From positions 45,971 through 109,970 of the forward strand of contig JAJYLN010000005.1 in NCBI GenBank assembly GCA_021787665.1: a stretch of DNA of 64,000 bases, given 5' to 3'. Source of the DNA: a bacterium (lineage in GTDB: Bacteria; JAMCPX01). Positions 8,916 to 18,627 of this stretch are shown here, piece by piece (the first letter of the stretch is position 1; each line of letters starts with the position of its first letter). The translations under genes and the position numbers were made by a program. The notes under the pieces are model-generated. The model was given only the letters and a program-made list of their open reading frames with translations, ran no database searches and was not told the origin of the DNA.

Positions 8916-11620
8916 AGCTCAAAAAGGCTATCATTTACTCAGGGGCAGCACTGGTTCTGATCGTTGCCATCCTGCTTGTGCTCCCCTTCGTGATCAATCT
9001 GGACAGGTACATAGGCAAGATAACGGCACCCGTAAGCAAGGCCATCGGCAGGCAGGTCTCCATCAAGCACATCAGGCTGACCATACTGACCGGACTCGGC
9101 GTCGAGCTGAAGGGGGTCACGGTCGCAGAAAAGGCCCCGGCGAAGAGGCCCTTCGTGCACGTGGATGATATTGATGTCGGGGTCAAACTGCTCCCTCTGC
9201 TGAAAAAGGAGATAGACATAAGCAGGGTGATACTGCTCAGGCCGGACGTTCACATCGTGCGGTACGAGAACGGGACCTACAACTTCTCCGATCTCCTGAA
9301 GACCGCACCCGCAACCACCCACCGGGCGCAGACAAAGAAGGCGGCCACGGGCATACCGGCAGGCTTCTCTCTTGACAGACTTGCCCTGTCGCACGGTACG
9401 ATCGATATCTCTTCCTTCCAGCACAAAAGAGAGCACGATTACCGTATAAGCGACATCAACCTGGAGGTAAACGACTTCAACGCCAGCAGCCCCTTCACCA
9501 TGGCACTCGGCGTTCACTTCGCCAGTCTCAAAGAAGCCAGCCTGAACGTACAAGGCAAGGTCGGTCCCCTCGGCCAGCAGCCGTCCCTGGAGACGCTCCC
9601 GATCGACATGGCGGTCTCCATGAAACATATAGACATACCGTACATGCTCGCGCTCGCAGGGATCAAGAGCAAGGTGCTCGCTGCCGGTACCCTTGACGTG
9701 CACGAAACACTCAAGTCCTCGTCCGGCACCACGAACATAGACGGCAGGATCGGCTTCTCCGGGCTGACGCTGACCAACGGCACGATTGAGCCCTTTGCAC
9801 TGACAAACAGACTGCAAGTGCACCAGCGACAGAAGCTCCTGTCCATAAAGGACATTACGCTCAGTTCACGGGGCATCGAGCTGGGTCTTCAGGGTGATAT
9901 GAGCATCCCGGGCATGACGATAAACGCCAGTCTCGCTTCCAGGAAGCTGTCCATCGAGGACCTGCTTGCATTCTACAGCCCGCTGAAACAGATGCTGCCG
10001 GCCGCAGTATCGATAAGCGGCAACGTGGGCGTCACAACGGAGGTCCATGACGACAAAACCGGGATCCGGGCGCGTGGTGCCGTCGACCTCCAGGACGCGA
10101 CGGTACGGTACAAGGACCTGTTCGAGAAGCCGGCATCGACGCCGCTACGGCTGTCCTACGCTCTCTCCAAGCGGGGCAACCTCGTGTCTCTGAGCGACCT
10201 GAAGCTCGTGATCGCCAGCATCGCCCTGTCTGCGGCCGGGACCGTCTCGATGGCGGGCGACATGCCGGGCAACATCAGGATCAGCACCGGCAGCGTGGAC
10301 CTGCAGTCTTTGCAGGGCATCGTACCCCTGATAAAGACCTACAGTGCCTCCGGCAGCCTTACCCTGTCGGCAAACGCGAAGGGGCCGCTGAAAGAGCCCG
10401 GGAAGCTCGCCATTACCGGGGGGATCAGGGTAAACAAGGTGTCCGCCCGGATAGCATCGCTGCCCAAACCCGTGAAGTCCCTTGCCATGGACGCCTCATT
10501 CACACGCAACAGCGTTGCGCTCAAGTCGATGAGCATACAGATCGGACACTCGACAATCGACGCCAGCGGGAACATCGCGGACTTTGCAGCCCCCCGGGGC
10601 AGGATCTCCATCAGCTCGCCATATCTCGATGTCGATGAGCTGACCCCCGCATCGAAGCAGGGACAGGGGACACCCGCAAAACAGCCGGCACAGACAAAGC
10701 CCGGCGAGCAGCCTTCCATCCTCGACCGAGCCGACATCACCCTGTTTGCACGTGTCCAGAAAGGCATCATAAAGAAGGCTCCCTTCGCGGACCTCGTCGC
10801 TCTGGCGAGGCTCGCAAAAGGCACGATCGTCCTGGACAGGTTCAACATCAGGGCATTCGACGGCAGCATTGCCGCGAACGGTACCGTGGGCATGAAGGGG
10901 ACCAAGCCCTATGACCTCCATCTCAAAACCGTGGGTCTGAACCTCGGTACTATGCTCAACACCTTTACCTCGTACAAAGACATCATGACCGGCCGGCTGG
11001 GGACCACCATCGCACTTAACGGCAACACGGCCGACTTGAAACACAGCGTGTGCGGGAACGGCGTGCTCACCGTCACGAACGGCGAGATAAAGACCTTCTC
11101 GGTCCTGTCGCAGCTCCTGGGCATCGCGAGTCTCGCGGGCGCCGGCAACGGGCAAACGACGAAATTTAATGCCCTCAAGCTAACGGCGGTCATCGATCAC
11201 GGGAAGGTCTCCTCGAAAGATCTGCAGATGTCGAGCACTGATCTCGACGTCATGGCCAACGGCTATTTCGATACGGATGGCAACCTGAACTATCACGGCA
11301 TCGGCACCCTCTCGCGGACTCTGTCGAACGGCGTAGGCGGCACGGCCGGGCAGCTCATCAAGAACGGACACGGCCAGGTAGAGGTACCGTTCATACTGAC
11401 CGGAGAGGTCCGAAGGCCCTCGTTCAGTCTCGACCAGGCGGTGTTTCAGCAGAGGCTCCGGGAGAACGCAAAGAAACAGGTCATCCGGCAGTTGAACAAC
11501 CAGCTCAACAACGAACTCAAGTCGAACCAGCAGCTCAAGCAGTTGAACCAGGGCCAGAACAAGAACATCCAGAACCTGCAGCAGCAGGGCAGGAAGGCCC
11601 TGCAGAACCTGTTCAGATGA
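8912..11620 (+). CDS. AsmA-like / DUF748-type envelope protein
   Basis: A 902-residue protein with one N-terminal membrane segment (about residues 9-28), a long beta-rich periplasmic body with repeated GxIDASG-like and LNxxGxVG segments, and a Gln/Asn-rich C-terminal tail likely to be coiled coil. This is the AsmA/TamB-like architecture, now associated with bridge-like proteins moving phospholipids between inner and outer membranes. The family call rests on the N-terminal layout, the repeated weak beta motifs and length; the transport role is from knowledge of relatives. Start overlaps the gatB stop, end overlaps mtnA, both as ATGA. Confidence 0.82.
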   Translation: MKLKKAIIYSGAALVLIVAILLVLPFVINLDRYIGKITAPVSKAIGRQVSIKHIRLTILTGLGVELKGVTVAEKAPAKRPFVHVDDIDVGVKLLPLLKKEIDISRVILLRPDVHIVRYENGTYNFSDLLKTAPATTHRAQTKKAATGIPAGFSLDRLALSHGTIDISSFQHKREHDYRISDINLEVNDFNASSPFTMALGVHFASLKEASLNVQGKVGPLGQQPSLETLPIDMAVSMKHIDIPYMLALAGIKSKVLAAGTLDVHETLKSSSGTTNIDGRIGFSGLTLTNGTIEPFALTNRLQVHQRQKLLSIKDITLSSRGIELGLQGDMSIPGMTINASLASRKLSIEDLLAFYSPLKQMLPAAVSISGNVGVTTEVHDDKTGIRARGAVDLQDATVRYKDLFEKPASTPLRLSYALSKRGNLVSLSDLKLVIASIALSAAGTVSMAGDMPGNIRISTGSVDLQSLQGIVPLIKTYSASGSLTLSANAKGPLKEPGKLAITGGIRVNKVSARIASLPKPVKSLAMDASFTRNSVALKSMSIQIGHSTIDASGNIADFAAPRGRISISSPYLDVDELTPASKQGQGTPAKQPAQTKPGEQPSILDRADITLFARVQKGIIKKAPFADLVALARLAKGTIVLDRFNIRAFDGSIAANGTVGMKGTKPYDLHLKTVGLNLGTMLNTFTSYKDIMTGRLGTTIALNGNTADLKHSVCGNGVLTVTNGEIKTFSVLSQLLGIASLAGAGNGQTTKFNALKLTAVIDHGKVSSKDLQMSSTDLDVMANGYFDTDGNLNYHGIGTLSRTLSNGVGGTAGQLIKNGHGQVEVPFILTGEVRRPSFSLDQAVFQQRLRENAKKQVIRQLNNQLNNELKSNQQLKQLNQGQNKNIQNLQQQGRKALQNLFR

Positions 11621-12666
11621 AGGCGTCGTTCTTCACAATCCTGCCGAGGGAAGATCATATTCTGATCCTTGACCAGAGGCTACTGCCCGGTAAGAAGCAC
11701 TACCTCAGGGTGAGGACCTATAGAGACGCTCACGACGCGATACGGGACATGGCAGTACGGGGTGCGCCGGCGATCGGCGTTACGGCGGCGTTCGGCCTGT
11801 GGCTTGCGGCAAGGGCCGCCAGGACGAAGGACCGCAGGACATACAAGGCAGAGCTCGAGAGGGCCGGGCGCTACCTCGTCAGTTCGCGGCCAACCGCCCA
11901 CAATCTGCCGTGGGCAATTCGGAGGATGCTCCGGGTAGCGAAGGCAGAGCAGTCATCTCCCCTTTCAATAACAGAAAGGCTGTACACCGAGGCGCTGCAC
12001 ATATTCCATGAGGACATCGAGGCGAACAAGCGGATGGGCGACCTCGGCGCGAAACTCATACCGGACGGTGCCACCGTCCTCACGCACTGCAACGCCGGCA
12101 CCCTTGCGACTGCCGGCTACGGCACAGCCCTCGGGGTTCTGCGCTCGGCGAAGAGCGCGGGCAAGCGGCTCAAAGTCTTCGTCGACGAGACGAGGCCGTT
12201 CCTGCAGGGCGCACGACTGACCGCGTGGGAACTCAACGAGGACGGGTTCGACGTCACCCTGATCACCGACAGCATGGCAGGCTGGATGATGAAGCAGGAC
12301 CTCATCGACGCATGCATCGTCGGTGCCGACCGTATCGCGCTGAACGGGGACGTCGCGAACAAGATTGGCACCTACAGCGTCGCTGTGCTCGCGCGCGTGC
12401 ACAGCATTCCGTTCTATGTCGCCGCTCCGTCGTCGACCTTCGATGCGGGCATATCGTCCGGCAGGGACATTGTCATAGAGGAACGGGCACACAAGGAGGT
12501 CATCACCCTATCGGACAGGGTAATAGCCCCGGCAGGAATAAAGGTGCGCAACCCTGCCTTCGACGTGACGCCGGCCACGTATATCACCGCGATAATAACG
12601 GAGAAGGGCATCATCCATGCCCCCTACGCAAGGGCCATACGGGGCCTCCTGAAACAGACAACGTGA
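11617..12666 (+). CDS. mtnA: Methylthioribose-1-phosphate isomerase
   Basis: A 349-residue MtnA of the eIF2B-like sugar isomerase fold, converting methylthioribose 1-phosphate to methylthioribulose 1-phosphate in methionine salvage. Motifs: RGAPAIGVTAAFG, the catalytic cysteine in THCNAGTLATAGYGTALG, and the catalytic aspartate in GADRIALNGDVANKIGTY. No other salvage genes are nearby, so it may serve a partial pathway or a related sugar isomerase step. It begins inside the stop of the AsmA-like gene and is coupled to the next gene. Confidence 0.93.
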   Translation: MKASFFTILPREDHILILDQRLLPGKKHYLRVRTYRDAHDAIRDMAVRGAPAIGVTAAFGLWLAARAARTKDRRTYKAELERAGRYLVSSRPTAHNLPWAIRRMLRVAKAEQSSPLSITERLYTEALHIFHEDIEANKRMGDLGAKLIPDGATVLTHCNAGTLATAGYGTALGVLRSAKSAGKRLKVFVDETRPFLQGARLTAWELNEDGFDVTLITDSMAGWMMKQDLIDACIVGADRIALNGDVANKIGTYSVAVLARVHSIPFYVAAPSSTFDAGISSGRDIVIEERAHKEVITLSDRVIAPAGIKVRNPAFDVTPATYITAIITEKGIIHAPYARAIRGLLKQTT

Positions 12667-13253
12667 AGCGCGTCTACATCGTTACGCTCATCGGAACGCT
12701 GTTGCTGATCGTGGGCCTTTTCACTGCATACCCGCTGCTGGAGCGGGAGCTCTACTTGGGCGATACACCCCACAAAGCCAACGCCATCATCGTGCTGAGC
12801 GGCGACGCCGAGCCGGACTACCTGCGGACCAGGAAGGCCGTCGAGCTATACAAGCAAGGGTATGCCCGCTACATCATATTTACGGGCTACGGAGCTGCCG
12901 GAGACAGCGGAGAGTTCCTGTCGAAGATAGCTGCCCACCACGGCATACCCATGACCGCGATTATCATAGAGCCCTACGCGAGGAGCACCTACGAGAATTT
13001 CTTCTTTTCAAGACCCCTCGTTCTGGGACACGGGTTCAGGTCCATACTGATCGTGACGTCCCCGTACCACCAGCTCAGGGCATACCTCGTCGCGAAGAAG
13101 ATCTTCAGGGACACGGGCGTACGGATCTACAACTGCGCATCCCACAGGCCCTACACACTCGCGGCCGGCATCGGGACCAGCATCCGGGAGGCGCGGTTCG
13201 TTTTTATGGAATATATAAAGTTTTTCGGCTATTACCTGCTCGGAAGGATATAA
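12663..13253 (+). CDS. YdcF-like DUF218 membrane protein
   Basis: A 196-residue protein with a single N-terminal membrane helix (about residues 4-23) and a DUF218 domain: AIIVLSGDAEPDYLRTRKA, YIIFTGYG, EPYARSTYENFFFS and LIVTSPYHQLRA match the conserved blocks. Relatives include SanA/YdcF; the fold suggests nucleotide or envelope-precursor binding, with no defined reaction. The start is a GTG at 12663 overlapping the mtnA stop as GTGA; the open frame extends upstream but only as out-of-frame mtnA sequence. Confidence 0.85.
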   Translation: MKRVYIVTLIGTLLLIVGLFTAYPLLERELYLGDTPHKANAIIVLSGDAEPDYLRTRKAVELYKQGYARYIIFTGYGAAGDSGEFLSKIAAHHGIPMTAIIIEPYARSTYENFFFSRPLVLGHGFRSILIVTSPYHQLRAYLVAKKIFRDTGVRIYNCASHRPYTLAAGIGTSIREARFVFMEYIKFFGYYLLGRI

Positions 13254-13270
13254 AAGGAAGGAGCGATGTT

Positions 13271-14395
13271 ATGATAAAGCAATTAGACCTGTCCGCGCAC
13301 GATAGCGGACTACGCGAGGAGATCCTGCACAAGGTTCAGCAGGTCTTCGAAACCCAGCAGTTCGTACTCGGGTGCTTCGTGGATGAATTCGAACGGGCGT
13401 GCGAGGCATACCTCGACGTCAGGCATGCCGTGGCAGTTGCATCGGGATCGGACGCGCTGTACCTTTCCCTCATGGCGATGGGAATCAAAAGGGGGGACAG
13501 GGTGATAACGACGCCGTTCACCTTTTTTGCGACCGTATCGGCCATAACGCGACTCGGTGCCTTCCCGGTGTTCGTCGATATAGAGCCGGACACCTTCAAC
13601 ATAGCCGGCAAGGGTATCGAACAGGCGCTGAAGAGACACCGGGGCATAAAGGCTATTCTGCCGGTACATCTCTACGGCAGGAGCGCGGACATGGAGGCCA
13701 TAACCGGACTCGCCAAGGAGTACGGCGTGCGTGTCGTAGAGGACGCGGCGCAGGCCTTCGGAGCACGCTGTGTTCTGGATCATGGATTCAGGAAGGCAGG
13801 GACGGTCGGAGACGCCGGGTGCTTCTCTTTCTACCCGACGAAGAACCTCGGGGCAGCAGGCGACGCCGGTATGGTGGTCACGAACGACGACAGGATTGCC
13901 GGGCTGCTTCGCATGCTGCGGGTACATGGGTCCCCGGAGAGGTACCTGCACACACACCCGGGCATCAACAGCAGGATGGACGGGCTGCAGGCTGCGGTGC
14001 TGTCCGTAAAGCTCGGCCACATAGAACGGTGGAACCACACGAGGATGGAGCTCGCGAGGAGGTACACGGAGATGTTCAGGGACAGGGGACTGGACCGTGT
14101 CATAACCCTCCCCGAGGTACCGGAAGATGCGACCCACATATTTCACCAGTACACGATACGGGTAAGGGACAGGGACACTCTTAGGGAGGCCCTCAGAAAG
14201 GACGGCATCGGCACGGAGGTCTACTACCCCATCCCGCTCCACCTCCAGCCGGTCTTCAGATACTTGAAGTACAGGAAGGGCAGCTTCAGACAGGCCGAGG
14301 TCGCCGCACAGCAGGTGTTGAGCCTTCCTCTGTACCCGGAGCTATCGGAAGACCAGCAAAGGGAAATCGTGGACGCGCTACAGCGTCATCTTTAA
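13271..14395 (+). CDS. DegT/DnrJ/EryC1/StrS-family sugar aminotransferase
   Basis: A 374-residue PLP enzyme of the sugar aminotransferase family, transferring an amino group to a nucleotide-linked keto-sugar. Visible are VASGSDALYLSLMA, TPFTFFATVSAI, VEDAAQAFGA and the cofactor lysine in SFYPTKNLGAAGDAG. Such enzymes supply amino sugars for lipopolysaccharide, glycans or secondary metabolites; the substrate cannot be read from sequence. Preceded by AAGGAAGGAG with good spacing. The glycan clusters at 35-42 kb and 48-55 kb are possible users of the product. Confidence 0.92.
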   Translation: MIKQLDLSAHDSGLREEILHKVQQVFETQQFVLGCFVDEFERACEAYLDVRHAVAVASGSDALYLSLMAMGIKRGDRVITTPFTFFATVSAITRLGAFPVFVDIEPDTFNIAGKGIEQALKRHRGIKAILPVHLYGRSADMEAITGLAKEYGVRVVEDAAQAFGARCVLDHGFRKAGTVGDAGCFSFYPTKNLGAAGDAGMVVTNDDRIAGLLRMLRVHGSPERYLHTHPGINSRMDGLQAAVLSVKLGHIERWNHTRMELARRYTEMFRDRGLDRVITLPEVPEDATHIFHQYTIRVRDRDTLREALRKDGIGTEVYYPIPLHLQPVFRYLKYRKGSFRQAEVAAQQVLSLPLYPELSEDQQREIVDALQRHL

Positions 14396-14412
14396 GGGCT
14401 GGACCGTGGCGG

Positions 14413-15207
14413 ATGCACACACAAACCATAGACCTGTACGGATGCAGGATCGCCTTCAGAGTTTCGCAGGGTAGCGGCACCTGCCTGCTGTTCCTCCACG
14501 GGGCCGGCTCTGCCGGCGCGGTATGGCAGGCTCAAGGGGACTTCTTTCAGACGCTTGCGCCCGTGATCATACCCGATCTCCCGGGGCATGGGGACTCGCC
14601 CGGCAGGGGCCGCACCTCCATTGACGCGTATGCAGGCATCGTGACCGAGCTTATGGCGGCCCTCGGGAAGGGGCCCTTCGTCGTGATCGGACATTCGATG
14701 GGCGGCGCCATAGCACAAACGATAGCCCTTGCGCACCCTGAAATGATCATGGGCCTCGTGCTCATGGGGACCGGGGCCAGGCTGCGGGTGACCGGGCAGA
14801 TCTTCACGGCCATCGAAGCAGATTACGACCAGTATCTGGACCTTGCCAGCAGCTTTTCAGTCCCGGCTACGGCAGGGCAGCCCATCGTATCACGGCTCAG
14901 AGAGCTCTTTTCGAAGACGGAAAAAGCCGTGGTCTCCGGCGATTTTAGGGCGTGCGATGACTTCGACATCATGGACAGGGTCGCATCCATACGTACGAGG
15001 ACCCTGATCATCAACGGCGACAGCGACATGATGACGCCCCTGAAATACGCGCAGTACCTCCATGAGCAGATCCCCGGCTCACGCCTGCACGTCATGGCCG
15101 GCACGGGACACATGGCCATGATCGAGAGGCCGGAGGAGGTCAACGCCGCCATCAAGGAGTTCCTGTTTACTTGCTTCCGGACTCGTTGTGACACATACTA
15201 TGGTTGA
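14413..15207 (+). CDS. Alpha/beta hydrolase
   Basis: A 264-residue alpha/beta-hydrolase-fold protein. The oxyanion segment LFLHGAGSAGAVW, nucleophile elbow GHSMGG (serine near 97), acid in NGDSDMMTP and base in GTGHMAMIERPEEV make a complete catalytic triad. No signal peptide, so cytoplasmic. Substrate unknown: esterases, MenH-like and lactonase members all share this pattern. It follows the aminotransferase by 17 bases and is followed by an acetyltransferase gene. Confidence 0.88.
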   Translation: MHTQTIDLYGCRIAFRVSQGSGTCLLFLHGAGSAGAVWQAQGDFFQTLAPVIIPDLPGHGDSPGRGRTSIDAYAGIVTELMAALGKGPFVVIGHSMGGAIAQTIALAHPEMIMGLVLMGTGARLRVTGQIFTAIEADYDQYLDLASSFSVPATAGQPIVSRLRELFSKTEKAVVSGDFRACDDFDIMDRVASIRTRTLIINGDSDMMTPLKYAQYLHEQIPGSRLHVMAGTGHMAMIERPEEVNAAIKEFLFTCFRTRCDTYYG

Positions 15208-15219
15208 AAGGAGGCTGCC

Positions 15220-15819
15220 ATGAACAAGAACCCTTCAAAGAAGTATGTCCTCAAAGACGGTTCCGAGATAACGATACGAGCAATGGCCAGAAACGATGGA
15301 AGCGCCCTGCATGAATTCTTCAAGCATATCCCGGAAGAAGACAGGCTGTTCCTGAAACACGACGTCGTGGACAAAAAGATTATCGAGCAATGGGCAAAGG
15401 ACCTCGACTACAACAGGGTCCTGCCTTTGCTTGCAATCGATAGCGGGGATCACATCATCGGCGATGCCACTCTCCACACGACGGACTACGGGTGGTCAAG
15501 GCACCTTGGAGAGATTCGCCTCGTGGTGGGGAGGGCGTATCGGGGCAGGGGCGTTGGCTTTGCGTTGTCGAAAGAGATATTCATCAATGCGCTCGAGAGG
15601 GGCCTTCTGAAGATCACTGCGCAGATGGCCGCGGACCAGAAAGGGGCGATCAAGGTTTTCGAGAATCTCGGCTTTACGAGAGAGGCCGTGCTGAAGAACC
15701 AGATCATAGACCTGAAGGGCCAGACGCACGACCTTATCATCATGACGAACGACGTCAGTGAGGCGGTCAAGGCCATGGAGCGATACGAGGCGGAGAACCT
15801 CGTGAAGACCACGGAATAG
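15220..15819 (+). CDS. GNAT-family N-acetyltransferase
   Basis: A 199-residue acetyl-CoA-dependent acetyltransferase. The region EIRLVVGRAYRGRGVGFALSK holds the acetyl-CoA pyrophosphate loop (RGRGVG), followed by GAIKVFENLGFTREAVLKN, the usual C-terminal half. Substrate unknown; short members like this acetylate small molecules or protein N-termini/lysines. The ATG at 15220 has a clear AAAGGAGG ribosome site. A hairpin suitable for termination follows the gene. Confidence 0.87.
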   Translation: MNKNPSKKYVLKDGSEITIRAMARNDGSALHEFFKHIPEEDRLFLKHDVVDKKIIEQWAKDLDYNRVLPLLAIDSGDHIIGDATLHTTDYGWSRHLGEIRLVVGRAYRGRGVGFALSKEIFINALERGLLKITAQMAADQKGAIKVFENLGFTREAVLKNQIIDLKGQTHDLIIMTNDVSEAVKAMERYEAENLVKTTE

Positions 15820-15836
15820 CCGCCCCTTCTTCCCGT

Positions 15837-15870
15837 AAAGCGCTACGTCCTAACCGTAGGACACCGCTTT
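15837..15870 (+). terminator. Possible intrinsic terminator after the acetyltransferase gene
   Basis: Stem GTCCTA, loop ACCG, stem TAGGAC, with an outer AAAGC/GCTTT pairing and a T-rich run (GCTTTTC) just after. Located 17 bases past the stop codon. The stem is interrupted, so strength is uncertain. Confidence 0.5.
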
Positions 15871-15921
15871 GCTTTTCTCCGGGAATACCGGTATGTAGTT
15901 GACAGGAAGGCAGGACCGGAT

Positions 15922-17124
15922 ATGAAGTACATCGTATTACAGGGCGACGGCATGGCCGACTACCCCCTCGAAAGGCTGGGGGGCCGGACCCCACTCTCGT
16001 ACGCCCGAAAGAAGAACATAGATGAACTTGCGAAGAAGAGCATCGTCGGCATGGTACGCACGATCCCGGCCGGCATGCATCCCGGAAGCGATATCGGCAA
16101 CCTGTCCATATTCGGCTACGACCCTGCACGGTACTACACGGGCAGGGCCCCGATAGAAGCGGCCGGCCAGGGCATAGCGCTGGGCATGGACGACGTCGCG
16201 TGCAGGTGTAACCTCGTCACGCTGGACAAGTCCGCGGGTATGACGCGCATGAAAGACTATAGCGCTGGCCACATCACGACGGAAGAGGCCATCGAGCTTA
16301 TGCGGGCTCTCTCGTCGTCGCTACAGCTGGACGGCTTCAGGCTGTACCCCGGGGTTAGCTACCGGCACCTCATGGTCTGGCAGCACGGCCTCGACCGTAT
16401 ACAGACCTTCCCTCCCCACGATATCGCGGACCAGGACATAGCCGGACACATGCCGGCCGGCGACGGTGCCGACCGGCTGACTTCGCTCATCGAGTCATCG
16501 TGGGATATTCTCGAGGCACACCCGGTAAATATAAAAAGAAAGGCGCTCGGGAAGGCGCCGGCAAACAGCATCTGGCTATGGGGCCTTGGAAAGGCCCTGC
16601 GTATACCGCCGTTCAGGCAGGTGTACGGGCTCTCCGGTGCATGCATATCGGCGGTCGATCTGGTGAGGGGCATCGCGAGGCTTGCCGGCTTCGCTATCGT
16701 CGAGGTGCCGGGGATCACGGGCTGGGTCGACACGAACTACAGCGGCAAGGCAGCGTACGGCGTGACCGCACTGAAGGACCATGACATCGTCTACATCCAC
16801 GTCGAAGCGCCGGACGAGGCTGGGCACAACGGCGACATAGCGCTCAAGGTCAAGGCCATAGAGGATTTCGATGAAAAGGTGGTGGGCGGTGTAAGGGACC
16901 ACCTGCAAGGGGCCGGACCGTACCGGATCCTCATCATGCCGGACCACAGGACGCCGATAGCACGGAAAACGCACACGGAAGAGCCGGTGCCGTTCCTCTT
17001 GTACGATTCGGAGCACGAGGTCAGGAATGCATACCCCTATGATGAGGCCGGCGCGGGGAAAAGCGGCATTTTCATAGAGAACGGTTTCGAGATCATGTCG
17101 ATGCTCCTGAAGGACAGACGGTAG
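15922..17124 (+). CDS. apgM: Cofactor-independent phosphoglycerate mutase, archaeal type
   Basis: A 400-residue enzyme of the alkaline-phosphatase superfamily, interconverting 3- and 2-phosphoglycerate without bisphosphoglycerate. Motifs: QGDGMADYPLERLGG (metal site), the nucleophile region GSDIGNLSIFGYDP, HVEAPDEAGHNGD and MPDHRTPIARKTHTEEPVPF (metal ligands). This is the ApgM form common in archaea and in several anaerobic bacterial lineages, not the ~510-residue GpmI. Homoserine kinase-like activity has been discussed for some relatives, but the residues here fit the mutase. Confidence 0.92.
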   Translation: MKYIVLQGDGMADYPLERLGGRTPLSYARKKNIDELAKKSIVGMVRTIPAGMHPGSDIGNLSIFGYDPARYYTGRAPIEAAGQGIALGMDDVACRCNLVTLDKSAGMTRMKDYSAGHITTEEAIELMRALSSSLQLDGFRLYPGVSYRHLMVWQHGLDRIQTFPPHDIADQDIAGHMPAGDGADRLTSLIESSWDILEAHPVNIKRKALGKAPANSIWLWGLGKALRIPPFRQVYGLSGACISAVDLVRGIARLAGFAIVEVPGITGWVDTNYSGKAAYGVTALKDHDIVYIHVEAPDEAGHNGDIALKVKAIEDFDEKVVGGVRDHLQGAGPYRILIMPDHRTPIARKTHTEEPVPFLLYDSEHEVRNAYPYDEAGAGKSGIFIENGFEIMSMLLKDRR

Positions 17125-17206
17125 ACACAACGGGCGTGCATGGGCCCCTATCTTATTGCAATTTTCCGGTTAGTATGAGCATGTATCCTTCATAAGGAGC
17201 GTACCC

Positions 17207-17848
17207 ATGGAAGAAGAGCTTTTTAAAAGGTTTGGCAAGACGTTCCCGAAGGGCACGATACTGTTCCACGAGGGCGATACCGGCGAGGACATGTACATCA
17301 TCAACACCGGCAAGGTAAAGATCTTCAAGGAGATAGGGGGCACGGAAAAGGTCCTAGCCGTTCTCGGTGTCTCGGACTTCTTCGGCGAGATGTCGCTCCT
17401 CAACAGGAAGCCGCGCTCCGCAAGCGCCGAAGTCGTGGAGGATGCAAAGATACTCGTCATCAATAACAGCACCTTCGACACGATGATACGAAGCAACGCG
17501 GAGATAGCGCTGCGTATCATTCGGATCCTGTCGAAGAGGCTCGATGATGCCGACGTCCAGATAGCCAATCTGATGATAAAGGACTCGAGTCAGAGGGTCC
17601 TCGTGACACTCATCAAGCTGGCGGACGGCGGCACAAAAATAGACACCGGCACGTTCCTCAAGGCAGATACCGATTACCTGGCCATAACGACCGGGCTCGA
17701 AAAGGAGAAGGTGCGGGAGATAGTGGAGCGACTCATGAAGAACAGGCTCATCGAGCAGACGAACAACGGGATCCTGATCCGGAACAAGGACAACCTGAAG
17801 AAGTATCTCGACTACCTGGTCATGAAAGAGCAGTTCGAGGGGATGTGA
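17207..17848 (+). CDS. Crp/Fnr-family transcriptional regulator
   Basis: A 213-residue regulator with an N-terminal cyclic-nucleotide-binding beta-roll (GTILFHEGDTGEDMYIINTGKVKIF, then DFFGEMSLLNRKPRSASAEV) and a C-terminal winged helix-turn-helix (DYLAITTGLEKEKVREIVERL). The phosphate-binding-cassette stretch FGEMSLLNRKPRSA resembles true cAMP binders (FGExxLLxxxPRSA). There are no Fnr-type cysteines. The next gene, 16 bases on, encodes a possible cyclic-nucleotide phosphodiesterase, suggesting a sensor-eraser pair. Confidence 0.9.
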   Translation: MEEELFKRFGKTFPKGTILFHEGDTGEDMYIINTGKVKIFKEIGGTEKVLAVLGVSDFFGEMSLLNRKPRSASAEVVEDAKILVINNSTFDTMIRSNAEIALRIIRILSKRLDDADVQIANLMIKDSSQRVLVTLIKLADGGTKIDTGTFLKADTDYLAITTGLEKEKVREIVERLMKNRLIEQTNNGILIRNKDNLKKYLDYLVMKEQFEGM

Positions 17849-17864
17849 GCCACTGCGGGGCCCT

Positions 17865-18626
17865 ATGAATATACGAGTCCTCGGGTGCCACGGCGGCGAG
17901 CTGCCGAACTACAGGGCCACGTCGTTCCTCATCAACGGGCGCACGCTGATCGACGCTGGCGCTGTCACCAGTGTACTGACCCTGAAGGAGCAGCTTCGTA
18001 TCGAGCACGTGATCCTCACCCACGCCCACGCAGACCACTGCAGAGACACGCTGTTTCTTGCGGACAACATCATCGGCGCGGCTGGCGGAGGCTTCCGCAT
18101 GTACGGACTGTCGGTCGTGCTGCAGGACGTCAAGAAATACCTGTTGAATTGGCATATATGGCCGGACTTCACGGAGATCCCTGACAAAGAGCGGCCCGTC
18201 ATAACGATGCACGGGATCGAGAGCGAGCAAACCGTCGAGATCGACGGCCTACGAGTCACCTTCTGTGCAGTCGATCACACCGTCCCCACAGCGGGCGTCA
18301 TCATTGACGACGGCAGGAACAGCGTCGTGTTCAGCTCGGACACCGCTCCGACCGAGAGGCTCTGGGAGCTTGCGTCCAGCAGAGACAACCTGAAGGCCGC
18401 GTTCGTGGAATGCTCCTATCCGGAGGAAAAAAAGGACCTCGCTGCCCTGTCGAAGCACCTTACGCCGTCGCTCGCCAGGCACGAGGCAGCCAAGCTCCAC
18501 AGGGATGTCCCTGTCTATATCTACCATGTGAAGCCGCAGTTCTACACCCAGATAGCACGCCAGCTCAGACGGGAGAAGGGCATGCGCGCAGAGGTCATAC
18601 GGCTCGGCCAGGTCGTGCGGCTCTAA
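17865..18626 (+). CDS. Metallo-beta-lactamase-fold hydrolase, probable 3',5'-cyclic-nucleotide phosphodiesterase
   Basis: A 253-residue metallo-hydrolase with the metal motif THAHADHC (HxHxDH), DHTVPTAGVIID and FSSDTAPT. The arrangement resembles class II cyclic-nucleotide phosphodiesterases of the MBL fold rather than ribonuclease Z or lactamases; there is no signal peptide. Its place next to a Crp-like gene supports action on a cyclic nucleotide, but that is inference. It is followed two bases later by accD. Confidence 0.75.
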   Translation: MNIRVLGCHGGELPNYRATSFLINGRTLIDAGAVTSVLTLKEQLRIEHVILTHAHADHCRDTLFLADNIIGAAGGGFRMYGLSVVLQDVKKYLLNWHIWPDFTEIPDKERPVITMHGIESEQTVEIDGLRVTFCAVDHTVPTAGVIIDDGRNSVVFSSDTAPTERLWELASSRDNLKAAFVECSYPEEKKDLAALSKHLTPSLARHEAAKLHRDVPVYIYHVKPQFYTQIARQLRREKGMRAEVIRLGQVVRL

Positions 18627-18627
18627 A

